A stretch of DNA of 64,000 nt from Pirellulaceae bacterium (lineage in GTDB: Bacteria > Planctomycetota > Planctomycetia > Pirellulales > Pirellulaceae), in assembly GCA_023382975.1 (NCBI GenBank), contig JAHDXO010000007.1, positions 106,142-170,141 of the forward strand, written 5' to 3'. Made by a program: the position numbers and the translations under genes. How positions within the stretch are numbered: position 1 is the first letter of the stretch; every line of letters begins with the position of its first letter. Positions 54,304 through 63,202 of the stretch are shown in pieces. The notes below the pieces were generated by a model. That model had not been told where the DNA came from. It worked only from the letters and a program-made list of their open reading frames with translations, and ran no database searches.

Positions 54304-56110
54304 CTTCACTTCCCGTAAACGGATTGAACCAGAGATAATTGAGGTGGCGGTACAGCGCGTCCTGCTTGAGCAGTTCCGTGTGTTCGCCCTGGGAATGCAA
54401 CCGGCCTTGGTGGAACACCATGACTTGGCTGGCGGTTCGCAAGGTGCTCAGACGCGAGGCGATCACAATGCTGGTTCGCCCGTCTGTGGCGGCGGCCATC
54501 GCCAAGTCCAACTGATGCCGGGCGTCGTCGTCGCGCGGCTCGTGCGGTTCTTCGATGACGATCACCGACGGTTCGGCGGCCAGGGCCCGCGCCAGTCCGA
54601 GTCGAAAGGCGATCTCCGGTCCCGGATTGCGCCCCAAAGGGCCGATCGTGGTGTGGAAACCGTGCGAAGACTGCTGGATGAAATCGAGCACTCGGCAACT
54701 GGCCGCCACTTGCTCCAGGCGGTCCAACATGATCCCCGGCCGGCCGCAGCGGAGGTTGTCGGCGATCGTCCCCGTCAGCATTTGGCCGTACCGCGGAACA
54801 AAGGCGAACTGCCGGCGAACGCTGGCCAGCGAGAACTCGCGCAGATCGACCTCGTCCAGCAGGACGCGCCCGCTGTCGGGGTCGCAGTGGCGAAGCAATA
54901 GATCCGTCAACAGCAGCAGCGTCTCGGTGCGTTCCGCGACCCAAGCCACCCGCGCACCTGCCGGGATGTCCAGGGTGATCGCGTCCAGCCCCGCGCCGGC
55001 ATCGCGCGCGGCCGAGACATCTTCGAATCGGATCGAGCGAGTTGGGCGTTCCAGTTCGCGCGAGACGCCGTCCGGGCCGATTGCGGGAGTCTGGTCCAGA
55101 AAGTCGAGAATCTCTGCCGCCGCCTGCTCGCCCTGGCCGGACTCGGACCAAATCTGCCGCAGTCGCCGCGCCGGAATGTAACCGCGTGCGTAAATCAGCG
55201 ACAGGAGCAGAACCCGCGTCATGTTGGCGTCGGACGAAAGCCCCACAACCAACGCCAGCAGGCCCGCGCACAACGAAACCAGCAGCACCAGCGCCGGGAT
55301 GCGGGTGGCTTCCCAAAACGCGGCTTGCTGCAATGGTTGACGGAATCGCTGCGCATGTTCCTCGAATTCCGCCCGCAATTCCGTCTCCGGACTGCACGTC
55401 GAAACCGTCACTTCCGTCTGCATCCGATCCTGCAGGACTTCCCGGCGGTGTTCCGCCAGTTCTTGGCACGCGGCGACGTGCCGGTCTAGCCAACCGCGGT
55501 ACAGCCGGTGCGTCCAGACGGCGAAGACTACCAGCAGCAAGGCATAGAGGGCCAGAAAAAAGTCCATCGCCAAGCCAACGGCCAACAGCAGGGGCAACAG
55601 CACGACCGTGCGCGGCGCGATCCTCCAGCGAGCAGCAACCTCGCGGCGCACTTGGTCGCAGGCTTCCGTCAACAACTCGCCCGCTTTGCTTGACGGCATG
55701 TCGCGCGCCGTGCGCATGCCCAGCCGCACAGCGTGCTTGCCCACCACGGTCTGCAGTCGGGCCATCACCCGCAGTCCCGCTGACTCGGCAAATCGGTGCA
55801 GCACCAGCAGCAACGCCGCTTCGAGCAGCCCGAGCAGGAAAAACAGCGCGATCAGCGTCAGCAAACTCGTGTCGTACGTGGCCAGCCAAGGCCAATCGGC
55901 CAACGAACGCACCGACCAGCTTTCGGTCAATTGACTGAGCGTCGCTTCCGACGGATCGTCGCGTTTCAAGAGCAGGTCGAAAATCAAACCCACCACAATC
56001 ACCAGCGCTGTCGTGGATACGGCCGACACGGCTCCCAACGCACAGGTCGCCCATTGGCCGCCGCTCGAGCCAGCGAGACGAACCGCGCGGCGAACTGCAG
56101 ACTCACTCAT
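54281..56110 (-). CDS. ABC exporter (fused TMD-NBD) with degenerate ATPase site
   Basis: The 609-residue half-transporter has six transmembrane helices in the first 330 residues and a nucleotide-binding domain with the right layout but key motifs lost. Walker A reads AERTETL (about 392-398), with no Gly-Lys. The Q-loop position is Arg (FVPRYGQML). The signature reads NPGPEI (about 495-500) instead of LSGGQ. Walker B reads VIVIEEPHEP. The H-loop His is Ser (IVIASRLST). Active exporters need all of these, so this protein should not hydrolyse ATP by itself. It may pair with an intact half-transporter or act as a regulator. ATG 56110 is chosen; upstream sequence is low-complexity. Confidence 0.85.
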   Translation of the reverse strand: MSESAVRRAVRLAGSSGGQWATCALGAVSAVSTTALVIVVGLIFDLLLKRDDPSEATLSQLTESWSVRSLADWPWLATYDTSLLTLIALFFLLGLLEAALLLVLHRFAESAGLRVMARLQTVVGKHAVRLGMRTARDMPSSKAGELLTEACDQVRREVAARWRIAPRTVVLLPLLLAVGLAMDFFLALYALLLVVFAVWTHRLYRGWLDRHVAACQELAEHRREVLQDRMQTEVTVSTCSPETELRAEFEEHAQRFRQPLQQAAFWEATRIPALVLLVSLCAGLLALVVGLSSDANMTRVLLLSLIYARGYIPARRLRQIWSESGQGEQAAAEILDFLDQTPAIGPDGVSRELERPTRSIRFEDVSAARDAGAGLDAITLDIPAGARVAWVAERTETLLLLTDLLLRHCDPDSGRVLLDEVDLREFSLASVRRQFAFVPRYGQMLTGTIADNLRCGRPGIMLDRLEQVAASCRVLDFIQQSSHGFHTTIGPLGRNPGPEIAFRLGLARALAAEPSVIVIEEPHEPRDDDARHQLDLAMAAATDGRTSIVIASRLSTLRTASQVMVFHQGRLHSQGEHTELLKQDALYRHLNYLWFNPFTGSEDGSRTAG

Positions 56111-56237
56111 GGCGTCTCGCCTTCCTTCTGACGCGGCCTCGCTTCGCTCGGCCGCACCCCACTCGTTTCGCGGCAAGCCGAAGGCGTCTGCGTCCTCACG
56201 TGGCTACCGACTCGCGCAGGCGCCAGCAGGAACGAAA

Positions 56238-57887
56238 TCAAGCCAAATCACGGTCCTCGAACAGCACCAAGGCCAACAGCATGGCGATCAAGGTATAGAT
56301 CACGCAGTAGACCAAGGCGACGAACAGATAGACGAAGGGCACCGGCAACCCGGCCGCCACCGCCGCTTGAATGTCGAAGTGATCCAAATTGGGAAAGACC
56401 GTCGCGACGAACTGGCCAAAAAACTGGACAGGAACAAACTGCCCGATCGACGACTTGACAATCAAGGGCGTCAAGTGTCCCAGCAGATAGATCCCCAAGC
56501 ACAGGATGAAATTGGCCAGCAGCGGCAAGCGTGTGGAAATCGCCACGCTGATCGCCCCCATCACAACCGTTTCCATGAACATCAATGCCAAGCCCGGCAT
56601 CGTGTAAACCATCTCCAGATGGCACAACTGCCAAGTCAAGTCCTGCGTCGCGGCTTCGCGCGACTCGTGAATCGGCTTGTATGCCACCACGATCAACAGC
56701 ATCAAACCCAGGAAGACGAACAACACCGCCAGCGTCCAGACGATGCCCAGGAACTTGCCGAGAACGAACGACCGCCGACCGATCGGCTTGGACAGAACGG
56801 TCAAGGCCGTCTTGCCCTCGATCTCGTCCGCCACGGAATTGCTGGCTGCCCAAACAGCCAAAATAATGCCCAGGATGCGGATCAGCACCAATCCCGCGTC
56901 TTTCAGCATCTTGATGTCTTCACCGAACGTGTTGTACGGAATCCAGATGAACATCCACAAGGCGAACAGCCCCAACAGCAGCAGGATGCCAAACAATGGC
57001 TGGGCCACCTCCGACTTGTAGGCCGCCAACGCGATTGCCGACATCCGCGGTGCCACGGCACGCTGCCAGATGTAAAGCAAGAACACCACAGCGATCATCA
57101 ACGCCACGATCGGAATAAGCGCGACTTCGGGATCCGGCGGCGCCGTGACCGTCGTCAAAGTCAGTTTGGCCACATCGCTGCCGAGATTGCGGATATGAAA
57201 TTCCGTGACGTCGGCGTCCACCAAGGGGCTGACTGTCTGAACGCCCTTGTGCCAAACCGCCGGTTCCCCAGCATTCACCTCTAAGGACGCGCCCGGCTTG
57301 ACATCGAGGAACGGACGGGTGGCCACCGACAGACGCTGGTCGCTGGCGAACGTCAACGAACGGACTTCCGCGACTTTCAGCGACACGGGGATTTGCGAAG
57401 CTTTCAGGTCGCTGAACGAATCGTTGGGGTCTTCCGGCTCGGAAACGGGGATCTCGAACTCCAGGGTCGCTGTACCGACGCTCGGCAGCCGAGTCAGCGA
57501 AGACAATAGCTGCAACGGCTCTTCCACAAAGATCGCTCCGAAAATGCCGAATGCTGCCAGCGACACCGTCGTAAGAAAGATGGGCCACAACGCGCCTTCG
57601 CGGACAGCGGCAGGGATCTCCGTCACCGTCCTGTGCGAAAAGGGCACCAACAACGGGCGCAAAATCCACTGGGTGAAGAGTGCTCCCGAATCCTCGGCCC
57701 GCGCGTCCTGGATGGCGTTGGCGGAACGACCGATCACAGGAAGACGAGCGACGACCAGGGCAAAGCACCACAGCAGGAGCAACAGGGCCAAGCCGAAAAT
57801 CGCGCCGACGCCCAACAGCCACACGGGAGTCAGCCACATGCTCACCCAGTTGTCGACCGCGCCAAACAAGACCAGGGAACTCATCAT
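56238..57887 (-). CDS. ABC-2 type permease with large extracytoplasmic domain
   Basis: The 549-residue protein has an N-terminal pair of helices, then a soluble beta-rich domain (about 125-240, containing LEFEIPVSEPEDP and ATRPFLDVKPG), then about seven helices of the ABC-2 permease type (from DEIEGKTALTVLSKPIGRRSFVLGK onward, where EIEGKT is a typical coupling segment). Its ATPase partner is not in the window unless the degenerate exporter downstream serves. Two ATG codons are consecutive at 57887/57884. The ABC exporter gene starts 127 bases later on the same strand. Confidence 0.8.
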   Translation of the reverse strand: MMSSLVLFGAVDNWVSMWLTPVWLLGVGAIFGLALLLLLWCFALVVARLPVIGRSANAIQDARAEDSGALFTQWILRPLLVPFSHRTVTEIPAAVREGALWPIFLTTVSLAAFGIFGAIFVEEPLQLLSSLTRLPSVGTATLEFEIPVSEPEDPNDSFSDLKASQIPVSLKVAEVRSLTFASDQRLSVATRPFLDVKPGASLEVNAGEPAVWHKGVQTVSPLVDADVTEFHIRNLGSDVAKLTLTTVTAPPDPEVALIPIVALMIAVVFLLYIWQRAVAPRMSAIALAAYKSEVAQPLFGILLLLGLFALWMFIWIPYNTFGEDIKMLKDAGLVLIRILGIILAVWAASNSVADEIEGKTALTVLSKPIGRRSFVLGKFLGIVWTLAVLFVFLGLMLLIVVAYKPIHESREAATQDLTWQLCHLEMVYTMPGLALMFMETVVMGAISVAISTRLPLLANFILCLGIYLLGHLTPLIVKSSIGQFVPVQFFGQFVATVFPNLDHFDIQAAVAAGLPVPFVYLFVALVYCVIYTLIAMLLALVLFEDRDLA

Positions 57888-58115
57888 GTCGATATTACCG
57901 TGATTGATTAAGCCGAAGGAATGGTATTACGTCGCTTGTACGGTCGAGGCAGTATCGCAGTTCGCCCAAAATCCCGATCGCAGCCAGTTTTTCGCGCCAC
58001 CCACGGCGAACTCAGTGGTCCGCAAAGTCTAGACGATACAAGACCGCGGCGTCTCGAAACACAACATCCCCGTCCGTCCTTGTTCTCAAGATGAACGGTG
58101 GATTTGTCCCGAGTC

Positions 58116-58400
58116 CTAAAACCGCACTTCGAACCCCCCAAATTCTCCCGTCGCATCAACTTCGCGAATGTCCGTTTTGCGGATATAGGCATCCATTGTT
58201 CGCGACAGGTCGTCGAGGAACGCTCGAACTTCGGTCGGCAGCCCTTCGACCACCACCTGAACCCGCCGATCTGGCAGGTTGCGAACAAACCCAGTCACGT
58301 CGTAACGGCTCGCAACATGCTGCGCCGAATACCGAAATCCAACTCCCTGGACATTGCCCGAGTAAAAAACTTCGCGTCGTTGTAACGGAGAAGATTTCAC
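58116..58400 (-). CDS. acyP: Acylphosphatase
   Basis: The 94-residue protein has the complete acylphosphatase signature: SGNVQGVGFRYSAQ with the catalytic Arg in GFRY, and VTGFVRNLPDRRVQVVVEG with the catalytic Asn in RNL. It hydrolyses acyl phosphates such as carbamoyl phosphate. The start is GTG at 58400 since no ATG precedes the motif. It is 228 bases upstream of the ABC-2 permease gene on the same strand. Confidence 0.93.
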   Translation of the reverse strand: MKSSPLQRREVFYSGNVQGVGFRYSAQHVASRYDVTGFVRNLPDRRVQVVVEGLPTEVRAFLDDLSRTMDAYIRKTDIREVDATGEFGGFEVRF

Positions 58401-58596
58401 GGATCGACTCGTCGAGGTTGACCGAACTTGCTCAGTATAGATTCCGAGCAGTCGAGATGCCAGAGCCGCTGTCCAGTCTTCCCAGACCCCGCAATTCGTC
58501 TTGTTGCAGTCGCCCGCTTCGAGTACAAGCCACCGTCGGTTCTAGACCGTCGGATGACACTGCGAACGGTGGATGCACACCCGTCTGGAGAATCCA

Positions 58597-58935
58597 ATGT
58601 CCCTTCGAATTGGCTGCTTGTGTATTCTGACCTCTCTTCTAAGTATCTTGGTCGTATCTCCGGCCGCTGCTCAAACCGCGGGGGGAGCTGTGAGCGATGG
58701 GTCAGGCATTGAGGTTGCCGGCCTGAAGGACCAATTGACAGCCGGGTTGAGAGCCCGACTTCCCAGTGAATTCACCTTCATCGAAATCGTGATCGAGAAA
58801 GTCGAAGCCGACGAGTTGCCGCTGGACTTGGTGATGAGCACGTTTCTCTGGGCGCGCCGCAAGCTTCCGTATCCGTTTCCCTATTTCGAGCATGCGCTGC
58901 GCATGCGGGCCAAGAGCAAGGGCATACCGCTCTGA
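58597..58935 (+). CDS. Small secreted protein of unknown function
   Basis: The 112-residue product starts with a signal peptide (MSLRIGCLCILTSLLSILVVSPAAA). The mature part reads DQLTAGLRARLPSEFTFIEI, then IEKVEADELPLDLVMSTFLWARRKLPYPFPYFEHAL, ending RMRAKSKGIPL. The family is not recognised by name. The LPLDLVMSTFLWARRK..YPFPYFEHALR block looks like a conserved core. ATG 58597 with TGGAGA just upstream is preferred; a start eight codons earlier exists. Confidence 0.65.
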   Translation: MSLRIGCLCILTSLLSILVVSPAAAQTAGGAVSDGSGIEVAGLKDQLTAGLRARLPSEFTFIEIVIEKVEADELPLDLVMSTFLWARRKLPYPFPYFEHALRMRAKSKGIPL

Positions 58936-59074
58936 CACTCCGCAAGTCCGTCCGCGAGGGAGACTGCCGGACGATTTCTTTCACTTCTGCCTACAATTTT
59001 CGTTACGCATTCGTCGATTGCTGGTATGATCATTCCGTGGTCGAAACCCCGTTCTTTTTCAAAGGTCGGATGGT

Positions 59075-62000
59075 ATGAAGCGAAGGCACTTTTCACGCCG
59101 TGCTTCGTCGAGACGGTGCATCTTCGAACAACTGGAATCCCGCGTCGTGTTGGATGCCGGGATTGGTGCGTGGGAAGGTTTGGCGGAACCGGGTGCGACG
59201 AACCAGGCCTCCGTGCTGGACGATTCGGTTGTCGAAGCATCCTCGTCCGCCATCTCTCGCTTCTCATCCGCTGAGGAAATCGAGCGATTTTTGCTCCAGG
59301 ACGCCGCCAACCGCTACGGGCATCTGTTCGGTCAGCCTACTTGGGGTTATGGACCATGGAGCGATGCCGTCTACCTGTCCTCGTCGTCTCGAACCACTGA
59401 GGTGGTGACCGCGGATTTCTCGGGTACGAACGTGCAGGTTGCCGGAGTGGACGAGGGCGATCTGATCAAGACGGACGGGCGATATCTGTATGTGGCCCGA
59501 CAGGACGAATTCAGCGTCGTCGACGTCCGGACACCCGAATCTCCGAACATGGTTGCCCGTCAATCGATCGATGGCGAGATTCAAGCCCTGTACCTGACGG
59601 ACCACCGGCTGACCGTCATTTCTCGAACCGACGATTTCACGCTTTACGCGCTGATGTGGGACGAGCTGAATCGCTTCGGCGAACCGTGGCAATCGGAACC
59701 GACTTTCCAGGTGACAGTGTTCGACGTCTCATCTCCTGAGACGCCCGCGGTGATCGGCCGCTTCGAACTGGACGGGCAATTCTCCGACTCACGATTGCTC
59801 GGCGAGACCATCTATCTCGTATCGCAGTCCGATTTCTATCTTCCGGCGCCAACGTACTTTTGCAGCGACGTCGAGTGGACTCCGGAAGACGCCCCGGCGA
59901 ACTGGTCCGTGACGACGGATGCCGTGGAACCGGCCGTCATTCGATGGATGCCACTGATCGGCCGCGGGAACTCGTGCGTTTACGAAACCGAGGCCGCTTA
60001 CTTCGCGCGGATCGAAGGGCAGATCCTGTCCACGGTGCTGCCCGCGTACACCATGTTCGACGCAGACGACGAGATCGCCGACGGAGGATTGCTGGCGGAT
60101 GCGGGGTCCATTTTCCGGCCTTACGGGCGCGAGCACGACCGCTTGCTTTCGGTCACGGCCATCGACCTGACGGGCACCCCGGCCGTCGTCGACGCGGTGG
60201 CGGTGCCGGCGGGGTCGGTCGATCGGATTTACATGTCGCTGGAGAGCCTGTACGTCGCTGTGCCGACGGCGCTGACGACCGACGATGGCCAGTACCGCAG
60301 CGCGGTCGGGTTGGTTCAATTCGCGTTGCAAGGCGTTGGCGGCGGCATCGAACTGAACGCGCAGGGCGTGGTGGCGGGTTGGTTGCCGAGCGTGTTTGCG
60401 ATGGACGAGTATGACGGGTACTTCCGCATCGTCACGCAGGAAGGCTGGGGGCGGGATGCGTCCACGCATCTGTACGTGTTGGAAGCGGTCGATGGCCAAT
60501 TGTTGACAGTCGGCGACCTATCGGGACTAGCGCCGGGGGAACGTCTGCATTCCGTGCGGTTCATGGGCGACCAGGCGTTCGTGGTCACATTCGGACCGAT
60601 CGGCGGAAATTGGATCGATCCGCTTTGGACGATCGACATTTCCAATCCAACGGATCCGCGGGTGATCGGCGAACTGGAGATCCCCGGTTTCTCAGACTAT
60701 TTGCATTGGACCGCGACAGACCAACTGGTGGGCTTGGGACGCGACGCGGACATCGAGACCGGGCGTTGGTTGGCGCCGCAGCTATCGTTGTTCGACGTTT
60801 CCGAATTCGAGGCACCTCGGTTGAGCGGTCGGGTGACGTTCGGCGACGCAGACTGGAGTTGGTCGGAAGCTTTCGCGGACCATCACGCGGTCAGCTATTT
60901 CCCGGAGAGCGGAGTGCTGGCGATCCCGATGACGACCATCGAATCCCGGCCAATGACTCGCAACGGTCAGCGGATGCTCTTCCAAGAGGAACGGCACGAT
61001 CTGTGGGTGTTCCAAATCAGCGCGAACACCAGCGACGAAAAGCCGATCCAGGTGCTGGGTCAGATCGAACACGATTCTCCGGTCCGGCGCAGTGTGCGGA
61101 TCGGCGCGGCATTGTACTCGGTGTCGCACGACGAGATCCAAGTCCATCCGCTCCTCGACCCAGCGACTCGCTTGGCCCGATTGCCGCTGGGCCCGCTCGC
61201 GACTTCCGACTATTTCCAAGTCGATGCCAGTCAAGGCGATCATACACTGGATGTGCTGGCCAACGATCTGCTGAACCGGGACGGATCGGGACAGATTACC
61301 GGCGTGAGCGAAACCGAGCAAGGCGGTCTGGTGTCGATCGCAGGGGACGGGCAGAGCCTGCTCTACACACCGCCCGAGGGCTTCGTCGGCTGGGACCGTT
61401 TCACCTATGTCGCGTCGGGGCACGAGGGCCAGGACAAGGCTTCGGTCGAGATCGAAGTGCTGTCGGCTGACGACAGGCATCCGTCCGACGATGGATGGGA
61501 GCAATCGGCCGAATTGGCCGTTGACGATCTGGCAAGGCGACTGGGGGTCCAGCCAGTGGACATCGGCATCGAGTCCGTCGAAGACGTCGAGTGGCCGAAC
61601 GGTTGTCTGGGAAATCCCGATCCGTCGCTGATGTGCATCCAGGTCATCGTACCCGGCTATCGGCTGATGCTGTCCCACGAAGGTCGAGTCCACGTTTACC
61701 ACACGGACCGTGAATCGCGAGTGTGGTATGCCGGCCCGCAAGACGACAGCGAGCCGATCGTTCGAATTCGGCTGGAAGCGGTGGATGCAGAAGGAAATCC
61801 GATCACGCGGATCCAAGCGGGCGAATCGTTCGTGGTGAACGTCAGCGCCGAAGATCTTCGTCCGGACGCGCAGGGCGTGTTTGCCGTCTACGTCGACGTG
61901 CTGTACCAGGACCGATTGCTGCGGGTCGATGGCGACATCGAATTCGGCCAGGAGTTCTCCAATGGCCAGCGCGCTCGCGTTGGATCGCCGGGGCTGATCA

Positions 62001-62953
62001 GCGAGATCGGGGCCTTCGGGGATTTCTCGTCCCTGGGCGCAGGCCAGCGCGTCGTCGCCCGTATTCCCGTCCTAGCCGAACGTACGGGACTCGCTTCGCT
62101 CGCTGTGGCCATTGCCGACAACTCCAGCAGCGAAGTTCTGCTGTACGGTGCGAACGAAGCGGTGCCTCAGCGCCGGATCGTGCTGGTGGGAACCGAACTG
62201 ACCGTCCGACCCGGCTGGCACAATTTCGACGAACCGACGGACGTGAACCAGGACGGGTTGACCAGCGCCCAGGATGCTCTGGTGACGATCAACAGCATCA
62301 ATCGCGACGGAATTCGTCCGCTGGGCCTCGTACCGGACGACGTCGAGGCCACGCCGGGCGCGGCGCATTATTTCCTGGACGTGAACCGCGACGGCCACCT
62401 CTCGCCCTGGGACACCCTGCTGACGGTCAACGCGCTGAACGCAGCGGCACGGGCGAACAGCGAGGCGATGCGACTGTCCAGCGCGCCGGTAAACGACCCG
62501 TTGGGCCGCATCGCCGACGAGCCGCTGGCCGCTTGGCTGGACTGGCCCGCGCTGATCAAGGAATTGAGCGATCCGCAATGGCAAGCGGCCTTGGATTCCC
62601 TGCAGGTTTCCGCAGCCGACGCAGCCCGACTGGCACATCGTCTGCTGATCGCAGCCGACGTCCGCGTCCAGGACTTGTTCCAGTCGGGATCATGGTGGTC
62701 CGAGTCAGAGACCGAAGCGGTCCGGCAAATCTGGCGAGACTACCAGCGGGCTCGCGGCGGAGCGGTGACGATCGATCAAGCCGTCGCCGCGATTCAGGAA
62801 TTAGGACCGCTGTTGGAGCAACTGGACGTGGACGCCCTGCTTCCCGGCTTGGCGAAGCACGTGAATCCGTCGGCGACCGACATGGCGATCCGCGACGCCG
62901 TTCTCGCTCAATTCGATAATCCAGCCTCCTGGCTTGCGGTTCTCGGATTCTAG
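59075..62953 (+). CDS. Large secreted beta-propeller protein with LEPR-type start and dockerin-like end
   Basis: The 1292-residue protein begins with a planctomycete LEPR-like signal (MKRRHFSRRASSRRCIFEQL, then ESRVVLDA). Residues 115-700 match the Beta_propel family, with NVQVAGVDEGDLIKTDG leading seven-blade-like repeats. Residues 715-790 form a cadherin/Big-like domain (LDVLANDLLNRDG, TPPEGFVGWDRFTY). A cohesin-like segment follows near 900 (VNVSAEDLRPDAQGVF, YVDVLYQDRLL). A dockerin type I pair is at about 1050-1120, with DVNQDGLTSAQDALVTIN and DVNRDGHLSPWDTLLTVN, each a calcium loop. The last 120 residues are helical. It probably acts at the cell surface. The propeller's function is unknown. 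Confidence 0.85.
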   Translation: MKRRHFSRRASSRRCIFEQLESRVVLDAGIGAWEGLAEPGATNQASVLDDSVVEASSSAISRFSSAEEIERFLLQDAANRYGHLFGQPTWGYGPWSDAVYLSSSSRTTEVVTADFSGTNVQVAGVDEGDLIKTDGRYLYVARQDEFSVVDVRTPESPNMVARQSIDGEIQALYLTDHRLTVISRTDDFTLYALMWDELNRFGEPWQSEPTFQVTVFDVSSPETPAVIGRFELDGQFSDSRLLGETIYLVSQSDFYLPAPTYFCSDVEWTPEDAPANWSVTTDAVEPAVIRWMPLIGRGNSCVYETEAAYFARIEGQILSTVLPAYTMFDADDEIADGGLLADAGSIFRPYGREHDRLLSVTAIDLTGTPAVVDAVAVPAGSVDRIYMSLESLYVAVPTALTTDDGQYRSAVGLVQFALQGVGGGIELNAQGVVAGWLPSVFAMDEYDGYFRIVTQEGWGRDASTHLYVLEAVDGQLLTVGDLSGLAPGERLHSVRFMGDQAFVVTFGPIGGNWIDPLWTIDISNPTDPRVIGELEIPGFSDYLHWTATDQLVGLGRDADIETGRWLAPQLSLFDVSEFEAPRLSGRVTFGDADWSWSEAFADHHAVSYFPESGVLAIPMTTIESRPMTRNGQRMLFQEERHDLWVFQISANTSDEKPIQVLGQIEHDSPVRRSVRIGAALYSVSHDEIQVHPLLDPATRLARLPLGPLATSDYFQVDASQGDHTLDVLANDLLNRDGSGQITGVSETEQGGLVSIAGDGQSLLYTPPEGFVGWDRFTYVASGHEGQDKASVEIEVLSADDRHPSDDGWEQSAELAVDDLARRLGVQPVDIGIESVEDVEWPNGCLGNPDPSLMCIQVIVPGYRLMLSHEGRVHVYHTDRESRVWYAGPQDDSEPIVRIRLEAVDAEGNPITRIQAGESFVVNVSAEDLRPDAQGVFAVYVDVLYQDRLLRVDGDIEFGQEFSNGQRARVGSPGLISEIGAFGDFSSLGAGQRVVARIPVLAERTGLASLAVAIADNSSSEVLLYGANEAVPQRRIVLVGTELTVRPGWHNFDEPTDVNQDGLTSAQDALVTINSINRDGIRPLGLVPDDVEATPGAAHYFLDVNRDGHLSPWDTLLTVNALNAAARANSEAMRLSSAPVNDPLGRIADEPLAAWLDWPALIKELSDPQWQAALDSLQVSAADAARLAHRLLIAADVRVQDLFQSGSWWSESETEAVRQIWRDYQRARGGAVTIDQAVAAIQELGPLLEQLDVDALLPGLAKHVNPSATDMAIRDAVLAQFDNPASWLAVLGF

Positions 62954-63202
62954 CGGACGCCGAGTAGACGCCATTCACATCGAATTGTCGGAGCAATCGG
63001 CTGCCGACGCGAGTCTTGCGGCGCATCCCGAAATCGTCCACATCGGGAACCGAGAGAATTGCGAATTCTACCGGGCTCGGACGTGTTTTTTTGACGACAT
63101 GGAACCTATACTCACACAGGTTCATCTGCGAGGCGGGAGGGATTCCCCCGCGTTGAAAACGATCGAAGCGATTCTAGCGGTCTTGCGGAAAGTCCTTCGC
63201 CG

